From: Atherix ibis
Taxonomy: Eukaryota > Arthropoda > Insecta > Diptera > Athericidae
Assembly: GCA_958298945.1 (NCBI GenBank)
Contig: OY282605.1
Location: forward strand, 111,286,267 to 111,350,266
Direction of reading: 5' to 3'
DNA length: 64,000 bases
The notes under the pieces were generated by a model, which saw only the letters and a program-made list of their open reading frames with translations, was not told the DNA's origin and searched no databases. Positions 12,237 to 22,998 of this stretch are shown here, in pieces. How positions within the stretch are numbered: position 1 is the stretch's first letter; every line of letters starts with the position of its first letter. Position numbers and translations under genes: made by a program.

Positions 12237-13178
12237 CGAGGGTCCGAGAGATTTTTTTTTGTAAGTAGCATTATCGACAGGAAAGCTGTCAAAATTTCAG
12301 CTCGATCCATAGCGTAGGTCAATTTCTATCGTCGATTAAAGTTAACGAAATTTATTTGTGCATAACAATGGAAAAAAGCGAGTTTAGGGCTGTCATCAAA
12401 CATCTCCATTTGAAAGGCTTATAAGCCCGAAAGAAATCAAAAAAATTTCGGCAAGATGGGTGCCGCGTTTGCTCTCAGAGGAGAATAAGCGCAATCGTGC
12501 AGTGGACTCTGAGGCTATGTTGGCACTCTTTCATCGCAATCCAGCCGAATTCCTTCGTCGATATGTCACTGTGGACGAAACCTGGATACACTACTACACT
12601 CCAGAAACGACGAGACAGTCATCACATTGGATTTTCAAGGGTGAACGGGCTCCGAACTGTGCCATCGGCCGGCAAGGTGATGGCAACGGTCTTTTGGGAT
12701 TCGCAGGACATCATTTTTATCGACTACTTGGAAAAAAGAAAAATAATAACAGGAGCGTATTACGCGTCGTTATTGCAACGGTTGAGCGAGGAAATCAAAG
12801 AGAAACGCCCCCATCTGAGGAAGAAAAAAATCCTCTTGCATCAATGCGCGTGTGCACACCTGCGTTGTTTCCATGGCCAAAATTGTGAAATTGAGAATGG
12901 AATTGATGCAGCATCCCGCTTATTCACCAGATTTGGCTCCGAGTAACTTTTCTTCTCCCCAATCTGAAGAAATGGCTTGGCGGACGACGGTTCACTTCCA
13001 ACGAGGACGTCATTACTCAAACGGATGAGTATTTTGCAGAACTTCCGAAATCCTATTTTTTGGACGGGATACAAATTTTGGAAAAATAGTTGGAAGAGCT
13101 GAAAGGAAAATAAATTTTTTTTTTTTTAAAAAAACAGTTTTTTCCATCTTTTTCTAAGGACTTCTTGAACGACCCTCG
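12237..13178 (+). mobile_element. Internally deleted mariner transposon with TA target duplication
   Basis: The left end CGAGGGTCCGAGAG and the right end (CGAGGGTCGTTCAAGAAG on the minus strand) form imperfect terminal inverted repeats. TA lies immediately outside both ends (12235-12236 and 13179-13180), the normal mariner target duplication. The length is 942 bp against about 1.3 kb for an intact element, so roughly 300 bp is missing. It is non-autonomous because its transposase is broken. Confidence 0.9.
12368..13089 (+). pseudogene. Mariner transposase, internally deleted and frameshifted
   Basis: The start MEKSEFRAVIKHLHLKGL is the mariner N-terminus and is followed by a stop. The reading then jumps to SARWVPRLLSEENKRNR, so most of the DNA-binding helix-turn-helix region is deleted. 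Catalytic-domain blocks follow: VTVDETWIHYYTPET (first Asp), AGKVMATVFWDSQ, IFIDYLEK, GAYYASLL and KEKRPHL. A degraded stretch then corresponds to the second Asp and the YSPDLAPS region, read in another frame near 12910-12945. The C-terminal part survives to a TAG at 13087. Frameshifts lie near 12640 and 12850. The family cuts and pastes mariner DNA; this copy cannot encode an active enzyme. Confidence 0.85.
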
Positions 13179-13435
13179 TAATTCTTATAATTAACGAAAT
13201 TATCTTATATAATATTTTATATTTTATTGTTAAGTTTGATATACTATATTGCATTTTTTTATCTTTTTTTAAAATCGATATTATTGATATTGTGTATTTT
13301 TCATATTCTTAATGAAGTAATTGTTTTGTACAAACAAAATTATCTATTTATATTCCATTTAATTAAATAATTTCTTTCTGTCAGTAGATTCTTATATTTA
13401 ACAGATTTTGCTTATACTGTATAAAAATTAAGTTC
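13179..13435. other. AT-rich spacer between mariner and LINE copy A
   Basis: No gene is seen. A minus-strand AATAAA near 13437 may belong to the 3' end of LINE copy A. Confidence 0.45.
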
Positions 13436-13665
13436 TTTATTTGTTTATAATATCACAAACGGTCTGATGGTCCGCCCAGGATCCCCAGGTTGGAAAAAAA
13501 CAACGCCACACAAAAACCACAAAAACTCCTCACCCAATCCAGCGTCTCCCTCGTGCCGCAGCACCCATTTTTTTAACCTATCCTTCCGACTCGGCAACCC
13601 AATGGGTGGTCCTACTCAACCATTCGCCCGCCCCTGTCTACTCCTCTCAACATGCTCCTCAATAC

Positions 13666-16600
13666 CTACAGGCGTCTGACATCCGAAATACCAGACTCCT
13701 CCGTGGATTTTATTATCTTCCTGAAATTTCCAACCGGTACCCCATCGTCCGTATTTAGGAATTTACCTAGATCTGCGTCTGTTTATGTCGTGCCTCCTGC
13801 ACGCAATCATGATGTGTTGGAAATCCTCCTGTACTCCACACGTATCACATAAATCATTATCAGCATATTTGAAACGTAACAATTTCTTTTTGCGCATAAT
13901 ATTGCCCTTACGAATACGGCACATTTTAACCACCTGTCCTCCAGACCATGTGTTACCCCTAAACCAATATTTGCCATTGTCCGGTCTACCATTAGTACCA
14001 TAGTGGAATCTGTTTCTTGCTGTATACTCTTCGGTGAATCTTTCCTGCCACTCCCTAGCTATTTTGCCTCTGATGGTTTTGAGGACTTCTCAAAACCATC
14101 ACTCTGAGTTCCCAGAGTGAACCATGACGGTATTCGGAGTTGTGCATGTCTCTGGTAAGCCAGTCAGCCTTGGTATTACCCGTAATACCAAAGTGATTTG
14201 GGATCCATTGAATCTTATACGATCTACACGCGTTATCTCGGATCGTTTGCATGATGTTATTTGCAATAGGATGCCGGTAAAATTTCTCCCTATCTGCAAG
14301 GGTCTTGCATGCAACCCTGGAATCCGTCAGGATGGCCACTCTATTAGCCGTACTGGAACTAGCCAAAGCTATAGCCATATCTATAGCTGCTAATTCCGCC
14401 GTTGTAATGGCATGTATTTTTCCCCTTATGCGGTATTTATATTCATCTGTATCACTAATCAATATTCCAATTCCAGCCACTTTGTTCCTTAATGATGCAT
14501 CAGTATATAATATCTAATGATCCCTCATTTCCCTTTGCATGTACATGTGAAAATATTACATCCATATCACATTGCTAGTTTCGCTCTTTTTCATAGCCCT
14601 ACTAGTTAACTCACCGATGATATTTACATTTTCCGGCATTTCCATAACTAAACCATACCTGGAGAGAATTTTTAGCCGATTAAAATGCTCCCCATACTTA
14701 GATATGGTTTTGTACATGTACTTCTATTTCATTATCGGGTCGGTTATGTTAACGAACATGTCCACATTGAATATGGCCATCTTGGCCGCCTCCTGACAAG
14801 TCAACCATTCCCTTCTCATTGAAGAAGGCCACTCGCCCGCTTCCACCAGAGTGTCCAACGTTGGCGTATCACACAACAGTCCCAGACACATTCAGATTGC
14901 CCTGGATACCATGCTATCCAGTTTCTCCAGTGCGCCCATACTTCCGCCGCTCCATAGTCTACCCTGACCCGAATCAGACCCCGATATATATTCATCAGCG
15001 TTGTAGGGTGTTCCCCGAGCTTACAACCACACAAATTTCTCAAAATACCTATTGAACCCTGGCCCCCCCTGGTCACACCAGAGCAGTGTTCCTGACAATT
15101 TAATCGGTTATCAATTGTAATGCCCAAATACCTTTGGCTTCCAACTATTTCAATATTCGAATAGCCTATTCGGATATCGCTCAATTGATTCTTCCTCGTA
15201 GATTGGTATGGTAACATAACCCTGGTTTTTTCACAATTAATTTCCACGTCCAGATGTCGCAACTTGTTGTGTATGTATCCCATACCCAGTTTGAGCAGTT
15301 TCATGGCCTTGGCCACATTTCAGCACTAATAACGAGTGCAATATCATCAGCAAACTGCAAAACCGTGCCAATTTCCTCCCCTAGTTCATGAAGGCCTTTT
15401 GTTTTGTATAGATGTTAAAGAGAGTCGGACTCAAGACACTGCACTGCGGCTGGTCCATTCATTATCAATTCACTGTCGATGCAGAAATCCATCATCCAAT
15501 TTAATAACATTGGAGGGAACTGACATTTATCCAATATATTTTTCAGTTTGGGTATGTATGTAAAGATCCAAAAACAGAATAATCGTTTTGTGCTGTTTAG
15601 ACTTATCCCTCCCTATGATATTAATCAGTTTGTTCAGGCATGTGGTGGCGCCCATATTCTTACGGAACCAAAAACTATTTGTTGGAAGTGTTTTGTGCCT
15701 TTCCATAAAGTCAGCCATTCGATCCTTAATCATGCCATTTATTATTTTGACCGTCGTTGGCAGTAATGCGATCGGTCTATAATTTTCAATTTTTCTGATA
15801 ACCCTTGCTGTTTTCCATGCCTTGCGTACATAATTTATTTGCCATTCTGTGTTGATTACTGCTAATAAAATACTTTTCTGTGTACATACCGGTTAGACTC
15901 TTAATGCAATCGTAGGTAATTGCATCCGGTCCCGGTGCCGTTGATTTCCTTTTCAATAAATAACCATTGAATTCCGCCATTGTGAAGTCCCCCTCCCACC
16001 TAGTGATCGGGTTAGCAGTTGTAGGGAAGTTTAATTTTAAAAATTTAACTCTATTCTCCTTAGATGTGGCCACATTCAAAGCCAAACTATGTTTGGTTGT
16101 GCCCCTCAGGGCATGGATTTTATTCCAGATATCCCTGATTGAGGCCCCGGGTGTTATTGTGGATATGAAATCCACGACCTTCTCTTTTCGATTTTGATAT
16201 TTTTTATTTTTTTTTAAAAATGGCTCCTGACTCTTTTATACTCTATAAAATTCTCAATGGTTGAGTTCCGATTGTAGCTGGATAGTTTTGCCCTTTTTAA
16301 TCAATACAACCGTTTTATACAATCGTTCCACCAATGTTTGTTGCCAGTTAGTTTTTGTTTGATTTCAATTGTGCACTCACCAATTGCCTTCTGGAGACTT
16401 GTCTCAATTTCGCTCATTGATTTAATTTTATCTATTTTTAGAGTTTTGGCCATTTTTTTTTCTATTTTAAGGATTTGTTTATTCCTGAAGTCCTTTGACT
16501 TTGGCATTTTCTCATATGAGATTATGATCGGTACATGTTCGCCGATAACATAATTCGGGTAGGTCGTCCATGACCATGAGGCAATGGCAATGTCATTGTT

Positions 16601-17162
16601 TCTAACCATGGTAATATCCAGAGCACTGACTGATCCTCTGGCGTCCCCCACATATGTATAATCACTATTATTAATTATACCTAGTCTGGTTTCCGCTAGA
16701 ATCGTCATAAAGGCGTCCACTTTCGCTCTCTGTTGGTTATTTACATTGTCGTAAATTGACCAAGTTTCATTTTGTGCGTTAACATCACCGCAAATAATAA
16801 TATTGTCCATTTTCTCTACCTTACTTGGTACTTGTTTTAGGTGGCATGTAGACACTGATCACAATAAGGCTACCATTGCCGATCTTAATTTCGACCGCAA
16901 TCACCTTCAGTGGTACAAAATTACCCAAGTCGATCGTGTCATAAATCATATTCTTTTTTAACCGGATACCAACTCCACCCTCTTTTCCCTTCTCTTCTCT
17001 TGGTTTGTTGACAAAATTATAATTCTTAACTTTGAATTTATTTGTCTTTTTGATGAAAGTTTCACAGAGGATCGAAATGTCTGCGCCCCTCTCCCCCATG
17101 AACTCCATTAATCCTCCGATATTTTGTCTTATTGATCGTATATTTAGTTGTACGATCCTCAT
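13666..17162 (-). pseudogene. ORF2 of LINE copy A: endonuclease, reverse transcriptase, RNase H (broken)
   Basis: The APE-type endonuclease starts at 17162 with MRIVQLNIRSIRQNIGG. It keeps CETFIKK (Glu), CGDVNAQNE (Asp/Asn), SALDITMV (Asp) and GEHVPI where related copies have GDHVPI. The reverse transcriptase lies at about 16175-14816 in several frames, with KSTAPGPDAITYD and the thumb region YLGITIDNRLN; the catalytic FADD box falls near 15345. RNase H at 14480-14055 shows TAELAAID, LTDSRVA and the NTKADWL box. A C-terminal CCHC motif (CDTCGVQEDFQHIMIAC) lies near 13845-13795. Multiple frameshifts and stops break it. Such proteins perform target-primed reverse transcription. Confidence 0.85.
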
Positions 17163-18300
17163 AGCTTAGTGCTTTTAGTATTTTCCCCTGAATAAGAGTT
17201 AACCTCTGTTTGATTTTCTCCAATTTTAACGGTTTTATTTTCCGTATCCCCGTTCAAATTGGGCAGACCCAATTTGTCTAGAATTAGTTTTAAGAGATAC
17301 ATTACCATTTCCAGTTCATCAGTTTTATTCTTATTTTGTTCCAATGGTGTTGGTATAAGTTCCTCCCACCTCTCTGCATTTGTATGTTGGTTCTATGCGA
17401 TCTCCGGTCTACTCGCCTGCCTATAGCTGGTTCTTTTCTTATGAAGCCTCATATTGATTCCTTTCTCTAACGCAGGGAACTCTTTCTCATTCTTAAGTCC
17501 TGGTCCTATCGAGCTCGGTGCCCTTACTCCCTCCTCGTTCATTGACTTAGCACCAATTAATTTAATGGCCTCCTCAAAGGTTAGACACTCCTTGTTCATC
17601 AGTTTCATAATGTTTGTTTGCCTAACCCATTCCGGGCATCTTTTATCCCCTGATGCGTGTCCCTCCTTGCAGCTGACACATTTTGGTGCAGTGGTGCATT
17701 TGTTCTCATGTCTCGTATCACCGCAGTTTCTGCATACCTCCTGTGTGACACTTTATCTATTTTTCGTGTGGCCATATCTATAGCACTTGTAGAACAGAAG
17801 TGGGTTCCTCTGGAAGGGTTTTACTCTTCTCAGTGCTCCCCAAAAAATGACGCTTTCTGGCAGAATGGTACCATGAAACACAACCTTCACTGTTTCTGTC
17901 TTCACGTATTAGCTAGAGTATCCGCTGTCCCCTCGTTATGCTCGCTTCTTGTTAGCCTGGAGAGGCTGTGAATTTTTGCACTCGACTGCATTTCACACTT
18001 TAACTCCTCCATATCGATGTCTAGTGGTACGTCGTGTATGATGCCAGTCCTAATTGTGAAGTTCTGTGGGATGAACCAATTGTATCCCATCGCCTCGCCA
18101 ATGTGTATAGCCGGTGAAAAGACCAAAATATTGGCTGCTTCCCTGGTCACACACACAATTTTGCACTTATAGCACTTATTTTGTTCACTTTCACTTAATG
18201 GTTTTTTTCCTAAAATATTTCTAATGATCTTGCCCATGATCCCTCTTTTTTTCCTTTCTTTGTCATCGTAGAAAAAAAGAGACCACCCCTCTTTCATGGT
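17159..18300 (-). pseudogene. ORF1 of LINE copy A (nucleic-acid-binding protein, broken)
   Basis: Fragments in order on the minus strand are KCYKCKIVC near 18180, IGEAMGYNWFIPQNFTIRTG and HDVPLDIDMEELKCEM near 18080-18000. Zinc-knuckle segments then lie between about 17800 and 17640 (CRNCGDTRHENKC type), followed by KECLTFEEAIKLI near 17600-17560 and a hydrophobic C-terminal helix near 17330. Frameshifts and stops separate them. The family binds element RNA and forms the ribonucleoprotein. Confidence 0.75.
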
Positions 18301-18720
18301 CTGTAAAATTTCCCTAGAGCCCACCACACAATCCAATGTAGCCGCGGCACTATCACCACAAGCAGATCCCACCAAGTAATCCGCCTTAACATTTCCCGGA
18401 ATGCCAACATGGCTCGGAACCCATTGAATTCGGAACTGCTTCCGTGGACAGTCGACAAAGTATTTCATAATTTTGCCCACAACTGGGTGAAAAAAACCAT
18501 TACTCTGGGTGCACAGAGTGCACTCGACCATGACGGTATTCGGATTTGTGCATGGCTCTGGTAAGCCAGTCAGCCTTGGTATTACCCGTAATACCAACGT
18601 GATTTGGGATCCATTGAATCTTATACGATCTACACGCGTTATCTCGGATCGTTTGCATGATGTTATTTGCGATAGGATCCCGGTAATATTTCTCCCTATC
18701 TGGAAGAGTATGGGGCAACC
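18300..18720 (-). mobile_element. Mosaic patch of two RNase H fragments from different LINE subfamilies
   Basis: 18480-18300 encodes an RNase H C-terminal piece of the E/F/K type (QFRIQWVPSHVGIPGN, then KADYLVGSACGD). 18715-18500 encodes a piece of the copy-A type (DREKYYRDPIANN, then YKIQWIPNHVGITGN, NTKADWLT) that is nearly identical to 14310-14130. Upstream the sequence switches to a reverse-transcriptase fragment of copy B. The block is a chimera of three LINE fragments, made by recombination, gene conversion or template switching. Confidence 0.7.
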
Positions 18721-19525
18721 CAGAACGGTTGCCCCATACTCCAGTTTGGAGCGGATCAGGCCCTTGTAAATGTTCAGAAGTGTCGTGGGGTGACCTCCAT
18801 GTTTCAGGTCGCGCAGTCTGCCTATCGTGTAAATAAGGCCCTGGCATTCTTTGGCCAAGATTCTACAATGGTAACCGAAACTGAATTTGTTATCTAGGTA
18901 TATGCCTAGATATTAAATATGCTCCACTACTTGAATAATAGTTTCGGTTATGCGTGCTTCGATCGTTTCGCCCTTATTCGCAAACGGTAACAATATCAAA
19001 TCACAGCCGTTCAACATGTTTAGGATGTTATCTGCCCTAACTCTTTGCACAGCGTTAATGTCCGGAGAGATGGATCACACCTCATTCTGCGCGTTCACAT
19101 CACCGCCTACCAGGATATTTTTGTCTTTTAATCGTTTGACCTTTTCCATAAAAGCCGTGAATTTTTTCCGAATTTTCCATATTCTGGCTTTCGGCGGTAT
19201 GTATATGCTGATCACCAGTAGGCTTTCAGTTCCACTACTGATTCTCACGGTTATCACTTCCACCGGGTCAAAATTGCCCAATTCAATGATTTCGACCGCA
19301 AATTTACTTTTTATGAGGAAGCCAACACCTCCTTTTCTATTGGCCGCTCATGGCCTATTGAAAAATTTGAAGTCGTTTACTTTTTAAAGTTTACGTTATA
19401 TTTTATACATGTTTCACATAGTAACACGATGTCTGCCTTCTTCCCTTCCATCAACTCAATCAACTCAAACAACTCTCCAATGTTTTTGCTAATTGATCGT
19501 ACATTGAGTTGTATTAAAAACATGA
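18716..19525 (-). pseudogene. ORF2 remnant of LINE copy B (endonuclease fused to RT thumb by deletion)
   Basis: The endonuclease blocks NRKGGVGFLIKSKF, GNFDPVEVITVRISSG, YIPPKARIWKIRKKF and GGDVNAQNEV are followed by VRADNILNMLNGCDLI. The sequence then joins LLPFANKGETIEARI, which is reverse-transcriptase thumb sequence. The join at about 19000 removes roughly 500 codons, including the FADD site. YLGIYLDNKFSFGYHCR and AKECQGLIYTIGRLRDLKHG complete the remnant. Several stops are present. Confidence 0.8.
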
Positions 19526-19626
19526 AGAAATCGATTATGGAAATAAAAGGTCTCGCTAGGTTACTCTGATTGTATATTGTAAAAAACTATTTTTTCAATT
19601 ATATATTGAAAAATTTGAAACTTTCT

Positions 19627-21046
19627 CTACTTGTTTTTTGTTTGTTCTTCCTCCTCTGGTTTTTGTTTGTCATTGGATATTGTTGTACTTATCTTTGTTG
19701 TATTGTTGACACCATCTTGTATCTCAGACATGATGCCTGTCATCCCTAGCTTTGAAACTATCATAGTAAGGATTCTCAGGATCTTATCAAGTTCTGAGCT
19801 TTTATTTGGATTTTCCTGCAGTGGTGTGGGATTATTCTCTATGAGTTGCTCCTGTATTGGGTGTGAATTCCAGGCAATATTTGACCGGTTGGGAATTCTA
19901 AAAATCGTTCTTCGTTCGAGTAATTTTTCGTTTCTATGTTTTATCAAATTGGGAAACTCAGTCCTATTATTTATTTGTATATCGCGTAAGTATGATGTAT
20001 TATCGATAGTACCATTTGTATTCACCCTTTTTATTGCTTCCCCATAGGTGAGGAGTTCGTCCTCCATTAAATTTTGGATTACCATTTGTTTAAGGTATTC
20101 AGGGCATTGTCTACTGGTCGATGCGTGTTCATTTTTGCAGTTTATACAGTTAGCTTTCTTATTACAGGGTCCCTCGTGCTTGGCTTCACCACAGTTTCTG
20201 CAGATTTCTGTTTCTGCTGAGCATCTTGCCCTTGAGTTGTCCAAATTTGAAGCATCTAAAGCACATCGTAGGATTCCGAGTGAAAGGTTTCACCCTTCTC
20301 AGAGCTCCCCAAAAGGTTATGTATTCCGGTAATTTTGACCCATGGAAGAACACCTTGACCGTTTGTGTGCCCACAAACATGATCGTGTCATCCTCCGATG
20401 TTTCACGTTTTGTCAGTCTTATCGCACTTTGTATCCTAATGTTGCTTTTTATTTCATTGCACAGCTCCTCTATTGAGATGTCAATCGGTACGTCATAGAT
20501 GACCCCCGTTTTTACCGTGAAGTGCTTGGAATGTATCATCTGTATTTGGTGGCTTCGCCCAACCTCATATTTGGTGATGTAATTAATTTGTTTGCTGTAA
20601 GGCTCGACGTGCAGGTGATTTTGGCTTTGAAAGCTCCAATCTTTTCGACTGAGAACTTATTACCCTGTCCCACCACGCATCTGATCACTTTTCCCAATTG
20701 TATGTCATTCATGAAACTTTTGTTTGTCTCCCGTATACGTTCAGCAATTACATAAAAGGGCCCTTTTGCGTCCCTTTCGTATACATTTTGACCTGGCTCG
20801 ATCCCCTTATCTAACCCCTTAATAATATTGTTAATTGAAGTTTTCTGACCTTTTAGAGCCGCTGACAAGTTTGCTTTAGTAGATCGTACTGGTGCCGATG
20901 GTGTAGTTAGTGGCGGCTTTCCTTCGAGCTCGTCGTCACTAGACATCATTCGTGCGGCCGTTTTTTTTTTTTTTTACCCTATCCAGATCTAATCTGTTCG
21001 GGATTCTTTTTCTTCTGACGGGGGGGTCCTCCATCGGTTCGTTCAT
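19627..21046 (-). pseudogene. ORF1 of LINE copy B (three CCHC zinc knuckles, frameshifted)
   Basis: The start MNEPMEDPPVRRKRIPNRLD at 21046 matches the ORF1 N-termini of K and E. YERDAKGPFYVIAERIRETN and ITSPNMRLGEATKYR follow, then after a frameshift near 20540 HFTVKTGVIYDVPID and FWGALRRVKPFTRNP. Zinc knuckles near 20250-20100 include CFRCFKFGQ (His lost by frameshift), CRNCGEAKHEGPC and CINCKNEHAS. An A-run near 20960-20974 and a break near 20230 also shift the frame. It ends with a charged tail at 19627. Confidence 0.85.
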
Positions 21047-21401
21047 TTTGCGCCACTACACTCGCACTCTTCTATATTTTTTTTTCCCCCGTGCACCGAC
21101 GAAAGAAACACAAACAAAAACGCACTCCTTTGTTATTTGGTGTTGCGTGTGCTTCCTCGCAGGTGTGGAAAACCGGCGCCGATTTTCCGCTGCACCTTTG
21201 CCACAAACAAAGGAGCAGGGCGCTCTTCCGTTTATGGCGCCCTTTTTTTAGTTTTTTATTACCCGAACTTCGTACACCTTTACTATTTATTTTCCGTCTT
21301 TATTGCTGTTAAGGTATTTTATTGTTTTATTATTGTAATATAATACATATTTGTTGACTTTATAAAATATTAATAAATATTAACTTTATAATATAAACAC
21401 A

Positions 21402-21488
21402 CCAAGGGAGTGTCAAAACGTTACAAGGATAATGTCGAGGCGACTACGAGCAGTTTTAAAACAAAAAGGAGACGCAACACAGTGGTGA
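21402..21488 (+). pseudogene. C-terminal scrap of a Tc1-like transposase
   Basis: The frame ending at TGA 21486-21488 reads MSRRLRAVLKQKGDATQW. This is the typical last 18 residues of Tc1-family transposases (SMPRR..AVLK.KG). Nothing upstream continues it. It differs from the C-termini of the two larger Tc1 elements in this window, so it marks a third family. Confidence 0.65.
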
Positions 21489-21808
21489 AATAAATTGATC
21501 GCGTTCAAAAAATACCATACATTTTTGCTCGGAAGTAGTGAAAATATAGATTAATTGTATTACAGATGAACATTTATGCACTGAAAACCAGCTGGACGCA
21601 CATTTTTACATCGAATTGCAGTTTTAATTTTGTGATATTTTGTTATTGAATACATTTTTTTTTGTTTCTTTTCTATAGAATTCAAAAATTTTTATTATTT
21701 ATTTATTAAAAATCTTAAAATATAAACAAAAAAAACCAGTTTTGAACTGAAAGAAAACGTTTTACTTACAAATACTGCATGAACATTTCTCAATTTTGGC
21801 GGTATATA
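21489..21808. other. AT-rich stretch between Tc1 scrap and isolated terminal repeat
   Basis: It probably contains the degraded 3' terminal sequence of the Tc1-like scrap. No ORF or matching inverted repeat could be confirmed by eye. Confidence 0.35.
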
Positions 21809-22011
21809 CAGTGACAAGCAAAAGTAAACAAGTAAATTGTACTTTAAGCAAGATGTTCATATTATAGTCGTTCTGTTATAGATATTAAAAAAAAATTTTT
21901 TACGTTTTGTTGGTATTTTATTAAGCTTGCTTATTTACAACAACAAAATTAATAAAACTACTTATCTGATAGAAATTATATAAAAAAATAACCAAAATTG
22001 CACTTGTTCAT
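21809..22011. repeat. Solo terminal inverted repeat of the Tc1-like element found at 31718
   Basis: CAGTGACAAGCAAAAGTAAA starts at 21809 after TATATA. The next 200 bases, through GCACTTGTTCATATA, match the left end of the transposon at 31718-31920 almost base for base. There is no transposase or second repeat: the sequence switches directly to LINE endonuclease-linker sequence at 22012. It is a one-ended remnant. Confidence 0.85.
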
Positions 22012-22998
22012 ATATCCGGTAAATTGTATCCATGTGCGTTTCTTTTCTCGTTTAATGTTTATTTTAAGAGTGGCTCTTGCCCTTTTGAAATCGACAAAGT
22101 TGGTAGCGTTTCTTTGTCGATTGTATTTCAATAGGGCCGCCCTCTTTAAACGATACAATCTCTTAATTGAGTCATTCCACCATGGTTTATTATTAGATAC
22201 CTTCCCGGTGGTAATGGAAGTGTTCTTTTTGTCAATATGCATACACCCTTAGCGAAACCATTGAAACCGTTGTACTCAATTAAGATTGGGACATGGTCAC
22301 CAATGACGTAGTCTGGGCAGGTCTTCCAGCTCCAAAGATCCATTGAGGCATTTTTGACCAGAGTAATGTCAAGCGCACTAACCGTGCCCTTACCATCATT
22401 TACATATGTATATTCGCCATTGTTCATAGTTGCAAAGCCTGTGCCCTCCAACATGTTTAGGATATTATCCGCTCTTATCCTTTGCGCAGCGTTTATGTCC
22501 GGACAGATGGACCATACCTCATTTTGCGCATTTACATCACCACCCACGAGGATCTGTTTATCCTTCAATCGGGTGATCTTCTTCATGAGGTCCGAAAATT
22601 TATTGCGAATTTTCCAAATTCGCGTCTTTGGTGGTATATATAATGTTACCATCAGTAGGCTCTCTGTACCATTACTGATTCTCACGGTCATCACTTCTAC
22701 TGGGTCAAAATTACCCAGGTCAATGATATCGACCGTGAATTTACTCCTTATGAGGAAGCCGACACCTCCTTTTCTATTAGCCGCTCTTGGCCTATTAAAG
22801 AATTTGAAATCCTTTGCTACAAAATTTGATATGTCTTTTATGCACGTTTTACAAAGCAACGCGACGTCTGCCTTACTTTTTTCCATTAGCTCTATCAGCT
22901 CTCCAATGTTTTTTCGTATTGAACGTACGTTCACTTGTACAATAGACATGAAGATATTGATGAGTGAAAAAAAAACTGTCACGCTAGTTTACTTTGTG
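22012..22998 (-). mobile_element. LINE copy C: endonuclease fragment of ORF2
   Basis: The minus strand encodes an almost complete APE endonuclease starting near 22952 (VQVNVRSIRKNIGELIELM). Catalytic blocks are CKTCIKD, GGDVNAQNEV, SALDITLV and GDHVPILIEY. After a frameshift near 22240 the linker NKPWWNDSIKRLYRLKRAAL continues to WIQFTG, where the solo Tc1 repeat cuts it. Cys at the position of CETSIKD becomes CKT, so the catalytic Glu is replaced. RT and RNase H are absent. Confidence 0.85.

Larger units (their letters stand above)
13436..18300 (-). mobile_element. LINE copy A: divergent, decayed I-group-like element
   Basis: On the minus strand the region carries a degraded ORF1 (about 18300-17159) followed by a degraded ORF2 (17162-13666) in the usual LINE order. 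Its protein fragments are recognisably related to, but clearly diverged from, the E/F/H copies, for example LNIRSIRQNIGGLMEFMGE against LNVRSIRKNIGELIELMEK. It is therefore an older or separate subfamily. No clear 5' UTR or (CATA)n tail is visible. Confidence 0.85.
18716..21300 (-). mobile_element. LINE copy B: deleted element with ORF1, endonuclease and a reverse-transcriptase remnant
   Basis: The 5' UTR lies near 21300-21047, ORF1 at 21046-19627 and ORF2 from about 19525. ORF2 runs from the endonuclease (about 19525-19010) directly into the reverse-transcriptase thumb (about 19000-18716), so the remaining endonuclease and the RT catalytic core are deleted. ORF1 belongs to the subtype with RMMSSDDE near its start, shared with copy K. 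Confidence 0.8.

Noticed and set aside
12460..12888. 142-codon plus-strand ORF as a separate gene
   Set aside because: It is the mariner transposase catalytic region with frameshifts, inside clear terminal repeats.
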